DNA from: [Mycobacterium] nativiensis
GTDB taxonomy: Bacteria; Actinomycetota; Actinomycetes; Mycobacteriales; Mycobacteriaceae
Reading direction: 5' to 3'
Assembly (NCBI RefSeq): GCF_020172685.1
Contig: NZ_CP083986.1
Span: 26,456-90,455 of the forward strand
DNA length: 64,000 nucleotides
In this document: positions 1 through 8,731 of the stretch, in pieces
Position numbering within the stretch: position 1 is the stretch's first letter
How the letters are laid out: the number at the start of each line of letters is the position of its first letter
The notes under the pieces: model-generated
Databases searched by the model: none
Told to the model about the DNA's origin: nothing
The model's input: only the letters and a program-made list of their open reading frames with translations
Made by a program: the position numbers and the translations under genes

Positions 1-742
1 GCATCATCGGCATCATCCCGCCGCCGCCCCCGCCACCGGTGGGCGTGCCGCCCGTGGGACCGGCCACGCCGGTGCTGGTCATTGAGCTGGCGGGCGTTGT
101 CGGTGTCGACGTCCCCGGGACCGGGGGTGGGCCGAGGTTGCTGGCTGGCGTGGTGCCCACGCCCAGTCCGCCGCCGCTTCCGCCGGAGCCGAAGTCCCCG
201 CCGCCCAATCCGGAAACAGGGTTGATGTCGGAGGCCAGGGTGGCGCCGCCGAGCCCGGCTTTGCCCAGGGACTGCGCCGCGCCCATCAGCGGCGACAGTG
301 CCCCCTGGCCGGCCTGCATCAAGCCCTGCGGCAGCTTGCTCACGGACCCGAGCACACCGCTGAGTGCGCTGGTGACACCCTGCATCGCACCGTTGACGCC
401 CTGCATCGCGCCGCCCATGGCGTCCTGCGGTGTTTGCTGTGCCATCAGGCCGTCGCCCTGGGCGGCGACGTCCTGGAACTGTGAGACTGCGTCGGCCTCG
501 TGGGCGGCGAACTTTTGTGCGGCGTCGGCGGCATGGCCGGTGCGGTCCCGGTGATCGTTGGCCAGCTCCGTGTTGGTCTCGACCAGGTTCAGGTTGGTGG
601 CCGCACCGAAGGCGGCCATCGTAGCGTCGACGGGAGACGATCCGCCGGGATGGACCGGACCAGGCGGGATCGCCGCTGGTGGCTGTGACAGTGCGATGTG
701 TAAGAAGTCCGCGCCGTAATGCTGGACGAATCCGTCTGTCAT
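1..742 (-). CDS. Type VII secretion-associated-like protein, C-terminus beyond window edge
   Basis: The visible 247 residues start at an ATG (740-742) behind a GGAGGTG ribosome site and overlap the stop of the upstream gene as ATGA, so translation is probably coupled. Residues 1-95 look helical (ATMAAFGAATNL, ELANDHRDRTGHAADAAQKF, then AHEADAVSQF), which resembles the N-terminal helices of small ESX substrates and EspC-like proteins. The rest is rich in Ala, Gly, Met and Gln and becomes a Gly/Pro/Thr/Ser linker ending in a GGGGGGMMPMM run at the window edge. No W-x-G or clear YxxxD/E signal is visible. The ESX role is inferred from this shape and from the EspK-like neighbour; a plain surface or cytosolic protein is also possible. 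Confidence 0.55.
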   Translation of the reverse strand, partial: MTDGFVQHYGADFLHIALSQPPAAIPPGPVHPGGSSPVDATMAAFGAATNLNLVETNTELANDHRDRTGHAADAAQKFAAHEADAVSQFQDVAAQGDGLMAQQTPQDAMGGAMQGVNGAMQGVTSALSGVLGSVSKLPQGLMQAGQGALSPLMGAAQSLGKAGLGGATLASDINPVSGLGGGDFGSGGSGGGLGVGTTPASNLGPPPVPGTSTPTTPASSMTSTGVAGPTGGTPTGGGGGGGMMPMM

Positions 743-3201
743 GGCGTTACACCTCCATGCCGTATAGCGACTGCCTGGTACCACGCCAAGTGGTAGCGGG
801 CGATCTCTTCGCTGCCATCGATCAGGCCGTCGATGGCAGCCAACAGCATCCAGTCGGCAACGTCCTTGGGGGCGTGCTCGGGATACGCCGACACTACCCG
901 CGCCTGCGTATCGGTGACTACCTGCCGGAACAGGTCGATCTCGTTGTCGGCGACGCCGGATCTGCGGGCTACTGCGCGTGCGACGGTCTGCACTATGCGT
1001 GGCAACCGCGCGTTAGTACCAGCGGCGTCGATGAGGGTGGGTCCGAGTTCGTCGATGTGTTGGCCGTAGCGGGCGCGTTCCCCAGTGCCGGGAACCGGAT
1101 CGTGCGGGCCGGCTTCGGTGATGTAGGTGTTGGGCTGGTGTGCGGCGGCGGCGACCACCGCACCGAGCAGGTCGACCGCGCTGGTGTCGCGGCGGCGGTG
1201 TGCTGGATTGAGCAGTGTGACTCCGGGCGGGAGCTTGATGGTGGGGGGGATCCAGCCGCCGGCCAGGTCGGTCACCAGCACGGTGGTGGTCTCGTCTTCA
1301 CGCAATCCGGCTGCCCAGGTGAGGTTCGGTGCCTGGCGGGCGACGGCGTCAACCTTGCGCTGCAGCTCCTCATGCTCGGCTAGGCGTTTGGCGGCCGTGC
1401 CGGCCCCCGCACCGGCGGTACCTCCGGCTGCCGCGGCACCGGCCATCGCCGCACCCGACTGCCCGCCGGCACCGGGCGCTGGTTTGCCGGGTGCGGACCG
1501 ATCGCCCGAGGAGGCCACCGTGGTCCCACCGGAGGCCGGGGTGGTCGGTCCGCCGGGCGGCGACGGTGATGTCGGTGTCGCCGGCCCGACAGGCGCTGCG
1601 GGTCCGGCTGGGACGGTTCCACCGGCCGGGCGCAAGTCCGCCCCGTAGCCGGGCAATGGACCCGACGGGGCTACCGGTCCCGAGCTGATGGGCGCGGACT
1701 GTACCGATGTCGGCCCAGCTGACACCGGCGAGGTCACGGGCGTCGCCGACGGTGCTGCGCCTGTAGCAGGCGCAGCTGGGGCAATCTCGGTACTTGAGCC
1801 GGCCAAGGGGGCCATATTTCCGAGCATGCCGCCCGCCATCGGGGTTGACGACGGCGACGGCGGGACCTGGGGCCCCTGGGGGAACCCGCCGGAGGCCGGC
1901 CCGCCTGGCGCCAGCGGCGGTGGTGATCCGCCCGGAAGGCCGGGTGGCCCACCTGGCATACCCGAGGCCAACGCCTGGCTGGGCCCGCCGCCCGGAAGAC
2001 CGGGTGGCGGGGCGCCACCGCCGCCGAGGTTTGGCATGGGGGCGGACATAGGCGACGACATGCCGCCACCTCCCGGTGAAGTTGGGGGCGGCATGCCGAC
2101 GCCACCTCCACTCCCGGGCGGCATGACTGCGCCGCTGGCCGGAATGCCCCCGTCTCGAGCGCCAGGGTTGGGGGCGCCGAGAGCGGTGCCGCCTTGCGCG
2201 CTGCTGTTGGGCGGTCCGGCGGTGCCGCTTCCGCTGCTGGCGAGGTTGGGGGCGTCGCCGAGAGCGGTGCCGCCTTGTGCGGTGTTGGTTGTTCCGGCGG
2301 TGCCGTTTCCGCTGCTGGCGAGGTTGGGGGCGCCGAGAGCGGTGCCGCCCTGTGCGCTGGAGTCGGGTGGTCCGGCGGTACCGCCCTGTCCACTTGACGG
2401 TCCGGCCGCACCGAGCGCTTCGGTTGCGCCGCCTGGTTTTGCTGATGTTCCGCCTGCTCCGTCGCCGCCGGATGTCGAGCCGCCGCCTGGGGCGCCTGCT
2501 TTTCCCTCTGCTTTGCCGCCGCCGAATGGGAAAGGAAGTCCATCGGTATCTGCATGGTTGTTCATGTCCCCGGTGCCGAATGGGAACGGAAGCTCGTCAG
2601 TACCGGCGGCTTTTCTGCTCAACTCCTCGCTCGTGGGTAGTCGTGACGTTGGTGCGCTGAACACTGCGCCGTTATCTTCCAACCACTGTCGCGCGTTACC
2701 GTCAATGTCTAGTTTATTGAACATGAGTTGGGTCGCGTCGATGATCTTGCCGTTGGCTTCTAGGCCATATTCGGATGCCTCCGCGTTCGCTTTGGCGATC
2801 ACCGCGATGGCATCGGCTAGCGCTTCGGGTGTATTTCTATTTAAGATAGCGTCAATTTGCGGGTTGTCTCGATCGGCGATCCTGGTCAGGTTGCGGCGAA
2901 GCTCATTGACCGCCTCGGCGACGCTTTTGCTGGCTTCGCTCTTGCTGCGGCAATGGTAAGCGGCATTAGACAGACGGTTGTATCCGATTCGTAGGCGCAT
3001 CAGCTCGTCTTCGGTCGTCTTACCGCTGTTTCTAGCACCTAAGCCATCGGTAAAGGCCTGGAGCTCGACGGCCTCGTGCTCTTTGTCTCTGGAATGGCCT
3101 GCCCAGTGTTGAATGCCGTTAGTCGGCTCGTCAGGAGGGCCCGGCCACCACGCACCTATCAGTTCAACTGACCATTTCCCGTCAGGTAGTTGATCAGCCA
3201 C
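739..3201 (-). CDS. EspK-like Pro/Gly/Ala-rich ESX secretion-associated protein
   Basis: 820 residues with a GTG start. Three parts are visible. Residues 1-190 form a helical N-terminal region. Residues about 195-610 are low-complexity Gly/Pro/Ala/Ser with tandem repeats. The last ~200 residues form a folded domain (TWAAGLREDETTTVLVTDLAGG, then WIPPTIKLPPGVTLLNP) resembling the C-terminal domain of EspK (Rv3879c), a chaperone-like protein that delivers EspB to the ESX-1 machine in M. tuberculosis. The start overlaps the stop of the membrane-protein gene upstream by 8 nt, and its stop overlaps the start of the next gene (ATGA), so the three form one operon. The 5' third (about 2600-3200) is visibly less GC-rich than the rest of the window. 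Which ESX system it serves cannot be told; no ESX core gene is in view. Confidence 0.6.
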   Translation of the reverse strand: MADQLPDGKWSVELIGAWWPGPPDEPTNGIQHWAGHSRDKEHEAVELQAFTDGLGARNSGKTTEDELMRLRIGYNRLSNAAYHCRSKSEASKSVAEAVNELRRNLTRIADRDNPQIDAILNRNTPEALADAIAVIAKANAEASEYGLEANGKIIDATQLMFNKLDIDGNARQWLEDNGAVFSAPTSRLPTSEELSRKAAGTDELPFPFGTGDMNNHADTDGLPFPFGGGKAEGKAGAPGGGSTSGGDGAGGTSAKPGGATEALGAAGPSSGQGGTAGPPDSSAQGGTALGAPNLASSGNGTAGTTNTAQGGTALGDAPNLASSGSGTAGPPNSSAQGGTALGAPNPGARDGGIPASGAVMPPGSGGGVGMPPPTSPGGGGMSSPMSAPMPNLGGGGAPPPGLPGGGPSQALASGMPGGPPGLPGGSPPPLAPGGPASGGFPQGPQVPPSPSSTPMAGGMLGNMAPLAGSSTEIAPAAPATGAAPSATPVTSPVSAGPTSVQSAPISSGPVAPSGPLPGYGADLRPAGGTVPAGPAAPVGPATPTSPSPPGGPTTPASGGTTVASSGDRSAPGKPAPGAGGQSGAAMAGAAAAGGTAGAGAGTAAKRLAEHEELQRKVDAVARQAPNLTWAAGLREDETTTVLVTDLAGGWIPPTIKLPPGVTLLNPAHRRRDTSAVDLLGAVVAAAAHQPNTYITEAGPHDPVPGTGERARYGQHIDELGPTLIDAAGTNARLPRIVQTVARAVARRSGVADNEIDLFRQVVTDTQARVVSAYPEHAPKDVADWMLLAAIDGLIDGSEEIARYHLAWYQAVAIRHGGVTP
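2168..2395. repeat. 78-bp coding tandem repeat, about three copies
   Basis: Two full units (2168-2245 and 2246-2323) and a third, diverged or partial unit (2324 to about 2395) each begin TTGGGGGCG and contain GAGAGCGGTGCCGCC and TCCGGCGGTGCCG. 78 is divisible by three, so each unit adds 26 residues of the type GGTALGAPNLASSG to the linker of the EspK-like protein without breaking the frame. The copies differ at several bases and by a 3-bp insertion/deletion, so they are not recent assembly artefacts. The array is a likely length-variable (VNTR) locus. Confidence 0.85.
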
Positions 3202-3673
3202 CGCACAACTCTTTCAACAGGCGTTCTTTGTTATTTGCAGTATTAACGACGTTATCGAATTGAGGGTCGCCCGCTTTTCCGCTGGAAGAGACGACAACTA
3301 GATCCTCGTAGGACAGCATCACGGCTCGGGCAGCGTCTCGATACTGGGGGTCTAATGCGGAATTCGCTGTAGCGTCGTCAAGAACGAGGGTGCCATCAGG
3401 CAAAGCGATACGTCCCAGGCCTGCATCGGGTCCATCCGTCTCGATGTGTACAGCGTTCATGGCGGGTTTGAACCGGTCACATAAGTCTGCCTGGGCGGCC
3501 GTCCTTTGAGCCGCCGAATAGGTAGGGCTGGCTGGCGGCCGCGTGAGTGCCACGATAGCCAGGATTAACGCGGCGACACCCAGCAAAGCGGCGAGCGCTA
3601 CGAGTGCTACTGGCGACCGACGGTGCGGTTGGGCGGCGGGCAGCGTGGGCCAGGGCGGCGGTGTCACGGTCAC
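3194..3673 (-). CDS. Small membrane-anchored mycobacterial protein, paralogue 1
   Basis: About 159 residues. A short Pro-rich cytosolic start (TPPPWPTLPAAQPHRRSP) is followed by one membrane helix (VALVALAALLGVAALILAIVALT) and an extracytoplasmic domain of about 110 residues. That domain has two cysteines, in ADLCDRF and at the C-terminal LCGG, which could form a disulfide. It is closely related to the gene at 4054-4542. I chose the GTG at 3673 because a TANNNT -10 box lies exactly 7 nt upstream and no ribosome site is seen, which suggests a leaderless transcript; the GTG at 3667, aligned with an ATG in the paralogue, is the alternative. Such proteins are common in mycobacteria and their function is not known. 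It is first in the operon with the EspK-like gene. Confidence 0.7.
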   Translation of the reverse strand: MTVTPPPWPTLPAAQPHRRSPVALVALAALLGVAALILAIVALTRPPASPTYSAAQRTAAQADLCDRFKPAMNAVHIETDGPDAGLGRIALPDGTLVLDDATANSALDPQYRDAARAVMLSYEDLVVVSSSGKAGDPQFDNVVNTANNKERLLKELCGG

Positions 3674-3710
3674 ATTGCGGATGGTAACCCCGGAGACCAC
3701 ATTCGCGCTT
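3674..3710 (-). promoter_or_regulatory. Leaderless promoter of paralogue 1, duplicated block
   Basis: On the minus strand this 37-bp block contains TACCAT (3681-3686), then 7 nt, then the GTG start. It matches the block at 4543-4579 at 29 of 37 positions by eye. The matches are not spaced as in coding sequence, so a shared promoter is more likely than a longer reading frame. Confidence 0.5.
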
Positions 3711-4053
3711 ACACGTGACTTGAGCAGTCGACGGCTGGTCACGCCCCGTTCGCAAAGGCCCGGATACTCGCCGGGGCGTCGATCGAGTACCGCCTAGCGA
3801 CGCGCATCACCTGGCACCTCCCAGGTTGCGTTGAAGTTTCGCGGGTTGATTGCCTGGGGTAGAAACGGGCTCGCATCGAGGCAGAGGTGGCGTCCAGTGC
3901 TGGACCCGCGAGGGTGATATGTAGGCGGAGCTCGCATACCAAGGATGCCTGAACGGTTCTGTGTCTAAATCATATGTTGAATGGACTGACTGGCCTGTCT
4001 GCAGCGGAAACCGCCTAACCGCACAATAAAATCAACCGTTGCCGGGCTGTACA
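3711..4053. other. Intergenic stretch, nothing recognised
   Basis: This lies between the two membrane-protein paralogues and is lower in GC than the surroundings. Only short open frames without family resemblance or ribosome sites are present. No clear hairpin, repeat or RNA gene was seen. Confidence 0.5.
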
Positions 4054-4542
4054 TCAATCGCCGCACAACCCCTGCAACTCTCGATTCTTGGCATTTGAAT
4101 CATCGACAGCCGCCCAAAACAACTGGTTATCTGATTGTCCCTTGGTACCCATTGCGGTCACTGTTTGGTAACTAGCAGCTAAGGCCCGGGCAGCATCGCG
4201 GAGTTTCGCATCTACGGCCGGATCAGATGCCGCACTCTCAAGCATGAGGGCACCATTGGTGTTCGCGATACGTGCTAGTGCAACGTTGCCGTCCGGTCCT
4301 GTCGTCTCCATATGCACTACTTGTGATGCGAGCTTGTATTGGTCACACAAGCGCGTTTTGGCTGCGGATGTCTCTGCAGCTGTGTAGGTAGGCGTCGACG
4401 TAGCTGAGCGGGTGAGCGCCACGATTGCGAGGATCGTAGAAGCAATCGACAGCAAGATGGCCAGTCCGGCGAGTGCTACTGGCGACCGACGGTGTGGCTG
4501 GGCAGCGGGCGGCGCGGGCCAGGGCGGCGGTGTCATGGTCAC
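4054..4542 (-). CDS. Small membrane-anchored mycobacterial protein, paralogue 2
   Basis: About 162 residues, with the same build as the gene at 3194: Pro-rich start (TPPPWPAPPAAQPHRRSP), one membrane helix (VALAGLAILLSIASTILAIVALT), then an outer domain with TTGPDG, RDAARALAASYQTVTAMG and a C-terminal NAKNRELQGLCGD. Two cysteines, in TRLCDQY and LCGD, match those of paralogue 1. The GTG at 4542 sits 7 nt after a TAACAT -10 box, as in paralogue 1; the ATG at 4536 is the alternative. The pair arose by tandem duplication, and a third, decayed copy lies at 5017. Function unknown. Confidence 0.7.
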   Translation of the reverse strand: MTMTPPPWPAPPAAQPHRRSPVALAGLAILLSIASTILAIVALTRSATSTPTYTAAETSAAKTRLCDQYKLASQVVHMETTGPDGNVALARIANTNGALMLESAASDPAVDAKLRDAARALAASYQTVTAMGTKGQSDNQLFWAAVDDSNAKNRELQGLCGD

Positions 4543-4579
4543 ATTGCGGATGTTAGCCCCGAAGACTACATCTCTGCTT
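4543..4579 (-). promoter_or_regulatory. Leaderless promoter of paralogue 2, duplicated block
   Basis: The minus strand has TAACAT (4550-4555), 7 nt, then the GTG start. It is paired with the block at 3674-3710. The CATCCGCAATGTGACC stretch running into both genes is identical. Confidence 0.5.
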
Positions 4580-5016
4580 GCAACTCCGCGTCGACCAGAC
4601 TGCAGCTCGCGGTGGTGTATGCGCATTGCGGCTGCCCGAGGGGCCAGGTCGGGGACCCGAACACACCACGCAGCCGCACGGCTGGTGGAACTGTTGAAAC
4701 CCCAACGGTGGGTCAGACCGCGTCACGCATGTCCTGCTTACAACTTGGTGTCGACCAAACGCGGACCAACGCCGCCCGCGACATCCACGCTGATGAACCT
4801 GCGTTTGGATACCGGTTTTATCGCCGACGAGTGGCCCCTCGTTAGCTGCCGTGGCAGCGGCTAGCGTCCGGTAGATGGATCTCTGACAGGGTTCCGCGAG
4901 TAGACGTATCTCCCGGGCACTACGCAGATGCCCAAAAACTGGCGGAACCCAACGTCGATAGCGACGATCCAGAGCGCGCAGCTTCGGTCGACTCTAGCCA
5001 CCCAGCGGCAGGAAGG
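4580..5016. other. Intergenic stretch, nothing recognised
   Basis: This lies between paralogue 2 and the decayed third copy. The open frames on the plus strand here have no recognisable domains or ribosome sites and mirror the start of paralogue 2. Part may be further eroded sequence of the duplicated locus, but I cannot show that. Confidence 0.45.
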
Positions 5017-5214
5017 TCAGTTGCCGCAAAGTGCTATCAGCAAACGATCTTTAGCATTTGCGTCAGTGGCCAGGCCATTGTTGTTGTCATCAACGGGAGC
5101 GCGACATTGGTGACGGCCGTCGCAAGCGCTTGCCGCTTTCTGGCTCCAATGCGATTGCGCGCCCCCGTTCATGTAGACCGGCGTGGCCGAACCATCTGGT
5201 CCCGTAGAAGGCCG
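5017..5214 (-). pseudogene. Decayed third copy of the membrane-protein family
   Basis: The minus-strand reading ends ATDANAKDRLLIALCGN, matching the C-termini NAKNRELQGLCGD and NNKERLLKELCGG of the two intact paralogues. It begins STGPDG with YMNGGA further on, matching TTGPDG and NTNGAL. Between these the frame is lost: the expected RDAARALA-like segment appears in another frame as RQALATAVTNVA. The Pro-rich start and membrane helix are absent, and the kinase gene begins just upstream on the other strand. At least two frameshifts plus 5' loss make it non-functional. Confidence 0.65.
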
Positions 5215-5308
5215 CACGACCGAGCGGATGAACCCGCTCCTCCTGACGATGCCGCTACCCTGATCCGATGACCTGCTTCGGCCGTCGAGCAGCACCGATA
5301 GGACGGCG

Positions 5309-6961
5309 ATGCTGACACCGGGCACGCTGGTCGGCGGGTACCGGATCGAGCGGATGCTGGGTGCCGGCGGCATGGGCACGGTGTACCTGGCCGCGAACCC
5401 GACCCTGCCGCGCTATGACGCGCTCAAGGTGCTGTCGGCCGAATTGTCCCGTAACCCGGACTTTCGAGCGCGGTTTCTGCGGGAAGCAGATGTGGCGGCC
5501 GGGCTGGATCACCCCAACATCGTTTCGGTCTATAGCCGTGGGCAGACCGAGGACGGCCAATTGTGGATCGCGATGCAGTTCGTCGACGGTGTTGATGCAG
5601 ATGCCGCGCTGCGCGCCGGGACCATGACGCCGTGGCGGGCGGTGCACATCATCGGCGAGGTCGCCAAGGCGCTGGACTACGCGCACACCCGCGGTGTGGT
5701 GCACCGCGACATCAAGCCGGCCAACTTCCTGGTATCAGGTCCGATCGGCCCGGATGAGCGAGTGCTGTTGGGTGACTTCGGGATTGCGCGTGCGCTGGAC
5801 GACGTCGGATTGACAGCCACCGGGTCGGTACTGGCGACAGTGGCCTATGCGGCTCCGGAAGTGCTCTCGGGCTTGCCTTTTGACGGCCGCGCGGACATCT
5901 ACTCGCTCGGGTGCGCGTTGTATGCACTGTTGACCGGCGCGACCCCATTCCCTGCGACCAATGGAGTTGCGGCGGTGATGATGGCGCATCTGCAGCGGCC
6001 CGCTCCGCGGGTCACCGATGCCGTGCCGTCGCTACCGGTGGGATTGGATGGTGTCATCGCGACCGCGATGGCGAAAGACCCCGGCCAGCGGTTTCCCTCG
6101 GCGACTGCGCTTGCCGATGCGGCCCGCGCGGTCCTAGCCGATCCGAACCGGTCGTGGACGCCACCACCAGCGTCACTACCGGAGTGGCCGCAACCTGGGC
6201 CTCGCCGTCGGCGGATGCTGGTCGCGGGTTCCGTTGCGGCCGCGGTGCTGCTGATCGGTGGTTCGATCACGGCATTGACGCTGAACCGCGGTGATGACGG
6301 CGGCGGGGCGGGCGCCCAAGTGGATTCCGCCCTGACCGTGAACCCAGGTCGGGACGCGGGTTCGGTGCAGGGACCGCCCGCAACTGATGTTCCCGAATCT
6401 GCGCTTCGATCGATCCTATTGACGGTCGATCAGATTCCAGTCGAGGATGCCGCTGATCGGCTGGTGCTGGAACGTGACAGCGCAACGTTGATCGACGACA
6501 CCGCCCCCTTCGACGACGCCGAATGCGCGGCGCTCTGGGCCCCCGCGCAGCAGCGGGTGTATGGCAACAGCGGATTCACCGGGGTAGCAGTGCAGGTGCT
6601 GCGCGCCATGCACAAGAAGCCGTCCGAGGACGGCGTCATCCAGGCCGTGCTGGCCTTTCCGACCCAAATCGCGGCCATCCAGGCGCTGCAGCGACAGCAG
6701 AAGCAGTGGGCGGCATGCGGCGGCCGGTCGCTCACAGTGACCTTGCCTGGGGAGGCGCCGCAAGCATGGGAGCTCGGCCAGCCGACGACGATCTCGGGGA
6801 CGGTCAAGATTGACCTGACGCCCGTCGGTGGCGCCTCCTGTCAGCATGGGATCGGCGTGCGCGGCAACGTGGTCATCGACATCCGCCAGTGCCACACCCA
6901 GGGTGGGGTCGATGTGACAGCGCTGGTGAATTTAACTGCGGGCAAAGTTCCGCGCCAGTGA
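5309..6961 (+). CDS. PknH-like transmembrane Ser/Thr protein kinase
   Basis: 550 residues. The N-terminal cytosolic kinase domain (about 10-276) has a glycine loop GAGGMG (18-23), lysine K40, catalytic HRDIKPAN (H132-D134), DFG (156-158) and a Thr-rich activation loop (T169, T171) suited to autophosphorylation. A Pro-rich juxtamembrane linker and one membrane helix (about 304-325) follow. The outer domain of about 210 residues has four cysteines ([27 protein letters not shown]), as in the PknH sensor domain, where two disulfides form. It therefore probably senses an envelope signal and phosphorylates cytosolic targets. Two lipoprotein genes follow on the same strand. PknJ- or PknF-type labels are possible, but the sensor domain favours PknH. 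Confidence 0.9.
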   Translation: MLTPGTLVGGYRIERMLGAGGMGTVYLAANPTLPRYDALKVLSAELSRNPDFRARFLREADVAAGLDHPNIVSVYSRGQTEDGQLWIAMQFVDGVDADAALRAGTMTPWRAVHIIGEVAKALDYAHTRGVVHRDIKPANFLVSGPIGPDERVLLGDFGIARALDDVGLTATGSVLATVAYAAPEVLSGLPFDGRADIYSLGCALYALLTGATPFPATNGVAAVMMAHLQRPAPRVTDAVPSLPVGLDGVIATAMAKDPGQRFPSATALADAARAVLADPNRSWTPPPASLPEWPQPGPRRRRMLVAGSVAAAVLLIGGSITALTLNRGDDGGGAGAQVDSALTVNPGRDAGSVQGPPATDVPESALRSILLTVDQIPVEDAADRLVLERDSATLIDDTAPFDDAECAALWAPAQQRVYGNSGFTGVAVQVLRAMHKKPSEDGVIQAVLAFPTQIAAIQALQRQQKQWAACGGRSLTVTLPGEAPQAWELGQPTTISGTVKIDLTPVGGASCQHGIGVRGNVVIDIRQCHTQGGVDVTALVNLTAGKVPRQ

Positions 6962-6992
6962 TGCCAAGTGACGCAAGGAGAGTGAGTTCAGG

Positions 6993-7475
6993 ATGAAGCG
7001 TCGCATCTGGGTCTGTGCGGTCGGCGCCGTACTGCTCGCTGGCCTCGGAACCTCGTGCTCCACCACCACGGCCGGCAGGCCGGTCGCCGGGGACAGCGCG
7101 GCGGTCACGACAACGGGGGCTGCCCCGTCGGGCCCAGCCGAACTCCCCCCGCCCCCTCCGACTGCGGCGTCCGACGAGGATCAGATTCGCGAGGCCATCA
7201 GGACTTTTCAGGACGCCTACAACGTGGAGAACTGGGATGCCTACCGGCAGATGATGTGCCCGGCGATGCGTGATCAGTTCACCGGCCCGATTATGGAGAT
7301 GGTCAAGAAAGGCCGCACCGACAACGGGTTGACCGACATTGCCGTGGTCGGGGTCGAGATCGACGGTGACCGGGCGACAGTGACGCTCGATTCGCAGAAT
7401 GAAGCAGTGGGCCGCTTGACTGTCACCCTGCCCCTAGAGCGTTCCGACGGCTGGAAGATCTGCCAGGTCAACTGA
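6993..7475 (+). CDS. Small lipoprotein with NTF2/DUF4878-like fold
   Basis: 160 residues. A signal peptide (MKRRIWVCAVGAVLLAGLGTSC) ends in a lipidation cysteine at C22, followed by a low-complexity Ala/Pro/Thr linker. The folded part (about 58-160) begins DQIREAIRTFQDAYNVENWDAY and ends WKICQVN, a pattern of the DUF4878/NTF2-like lipoproteins common in mycobacteria. AAGGAGAGTGAG lies 15-26 nt before the ATG. It sits 31 nt after the kinase gene and is probably cotranscribed, so it may serve the same envelope-sensing circuit. No enzymatic residues are recognised. Confidence 0.7.
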   Translation: MKRRIWVCAVGAVLLAGLGTSCSTTTAGRPVAGDSAAVTTTGAAPSGPAELPPPPPTAASDEDQIREAIRTFQDAYNVENWDAYRQMMCPAMRDQFTGPIMEMVKKGRTDNGLTDIAVVGVEIDGDRATVTLDSQNEAVGRLTVTLPLERSDGWKICQVN

Positions 7476-7506
7476 GCTGCAGTGCCCGTTCACGTACATT
7501 GACCGG

Positions 7507-8727
7507 GTGCGATGCCACGGTCCGTGGGCGGCCACGGTGCTCACTGCGCTGTTGTTGACCAGCTGCGGTCACACTGTGCCGGGTTTCGCCGTGCCTGCCG
7601 CCCAACCGCCCACCACCGTGGACGTCAGCAGGCTTGACCCTGGGAGTTATCCGACCGCACCCGCCCCGCCATTGGGCGATGCCGCGACTGACGATGCGGG
7701 CCGCCTGGCCGAGGGCCAGCGCATGGCCGGTTATGTGGTCGGGCCGTGGCAGGTCGATGCGCGATTCGTCGATGGGGGCGCCGGTTCCGCGGCGATCGTG
7801 ACCGAACCGGGCAAGTTGGGCTCGATGGTCTGGACCACGCTGGCAATAGCGGCCGGCCACGAACGCTTTCTGCTGGCATTCAGCTCGGATCGACGTGACT
7901 CCCAAGGGCGAACGGCGCTACGGAATACCGCCCTACTCTTCGCGAGCGCCGACGCTGCCGCGACCGCTGCCCAGGCGATGGGGCGGAACGCGATGGATGC
8001 CGATATGTCGATCACGGTCGGTGCGCAGATTCCATCGGAACCTATTCGCGCCGTTCCGATTCCGGGCCACCCCGACACCACCGGCGTACTACTCACTCAT
8101 GTTGACGGTGGCGTGACCGTCCCGGAGTTGACCGCGATCACCGCGCATGGGCCGGTTGTGGTGGTGCAGGTGGCACGATCAGCCGAAAGTGTCGAGCAAG
8201 CGGCTGGGTTTGCCAGCCGCACGCTCGATCTGCAGATTCCTCTGATCGACCGGTTCACTCCGACCGACCCGGCGCAGTTGGCTAACCTGTCCCTCGACCC
8301 CACCGGACTGTTGGCGCGGACGCTGCCGCCGATGTCGGTCGGCGCGTCGCTGGCAAACGCAACCTACGACCGGAACGGCGCGCTGCACCTCGAAGACCAC
8401 CCGATCGAAGCGGGCGCTGCGCTGGCCGAGGCCGGTGTCGACGTGGTGACCGTCGGGCAGGACACGGTGTATCAGGCAGCCGACGCAGAGAAGGCCCAGC
8501 AACTGTCCGAGAAGCTCGGGGAAGTCATCGCCGGTGGCGGTTCAGCCCAGGCCGTCCAGCAGGTACCGGGATTACCGCAAAGCCGCTGCTTCGGTATGAC
8601 CGGCGGGTTGATCGCCCGGCACTGGTGTGTGGCCGCCGTCGACCGGTTCGTGATCAAAGCGGCTGCCCAACAGCTGGTCAGCGCTCAGCAGCAGGTGGCC
8701 GCCCAGTACCGGATGCTCGCCGGCTAA
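7507..8727 (+). CDS. Conserved mycobacterial lipoprotein, function unknown
   Basis: 406 residues with a GTG start. The signal peptide carries a clear lipobox LTSC (C20), so the mature protein should be anchored on the outer face of the membrane. The remainder has no known catalytic motif. It looks like two related alpha/beta halves, with an ALLFASADAAATAAQAMG segment in the first and ADAEKAQQLSEKLGEVIAGG in the second. Two cysteines near the C-terminus (SRCFGMTGG and HWCVAAVDRF) may pair. The overall look fits the large mycobacterial lipoproteins sometimes grouped as DUF7373, but I am not sure of that assignment. It is third in a same-strand run after the PknH-like kinase. Confidence 0.65.
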   Translation: MRCHGPWAATVLTALLLTSCGHTVPGFAVPAAQPPTTVDVSRLDPGSYPTAPAPPLGDAATDDAGRLAEGQRMAGYVVGPWQVDARFVDGGAGSAAIVTEPGKLGSMVWTTLAIAAGHERFLLAFSSDRRDSQGRTALRNTALLFASADAAATAAQAMGRNAMDADMSITVGAQIPSEPIRAVPIPGHPDTTGVLLTHVDGGVTVPELTAITAHGPVVVVQVARSAESVEQAAGFASRTLDLQIPLIDRFTPTDPAQLANLSLDPTGLLARTLPPMSVGASLANATYDRNGALHLEDHPIEAGAALAEAGVDVVTVGQDTVYQAADAEKAQQLSEKLGEVIAGGGSAQAVQQVPGLPQSRCFGMTGGLIARHWCVAAVDRFVIKAAAQQLVSAQQQVAAQYRMLAG

Positions 8728-8731
8728 GCCC

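Noticed and set aside
2168..2395. CRISPR-like array
   Set aside because: The 78-bp units are contiguous, in frame and translated; there are no unique spacers.
1688..2959. Plus-strand open frame of over 420 codons with Pro/Gly-rich product
   Set aside because: It is antisense to the low-complexity linker of the EspK-like gene; repeats and GC bias keep it open.
4412..4864. Plus-strand frame overlapping the start of paralogue 2
   Set aside because: It is antisense to the conserved Pro-rich start and membrane helix and has no domain or ribosome site beyond that overlap.
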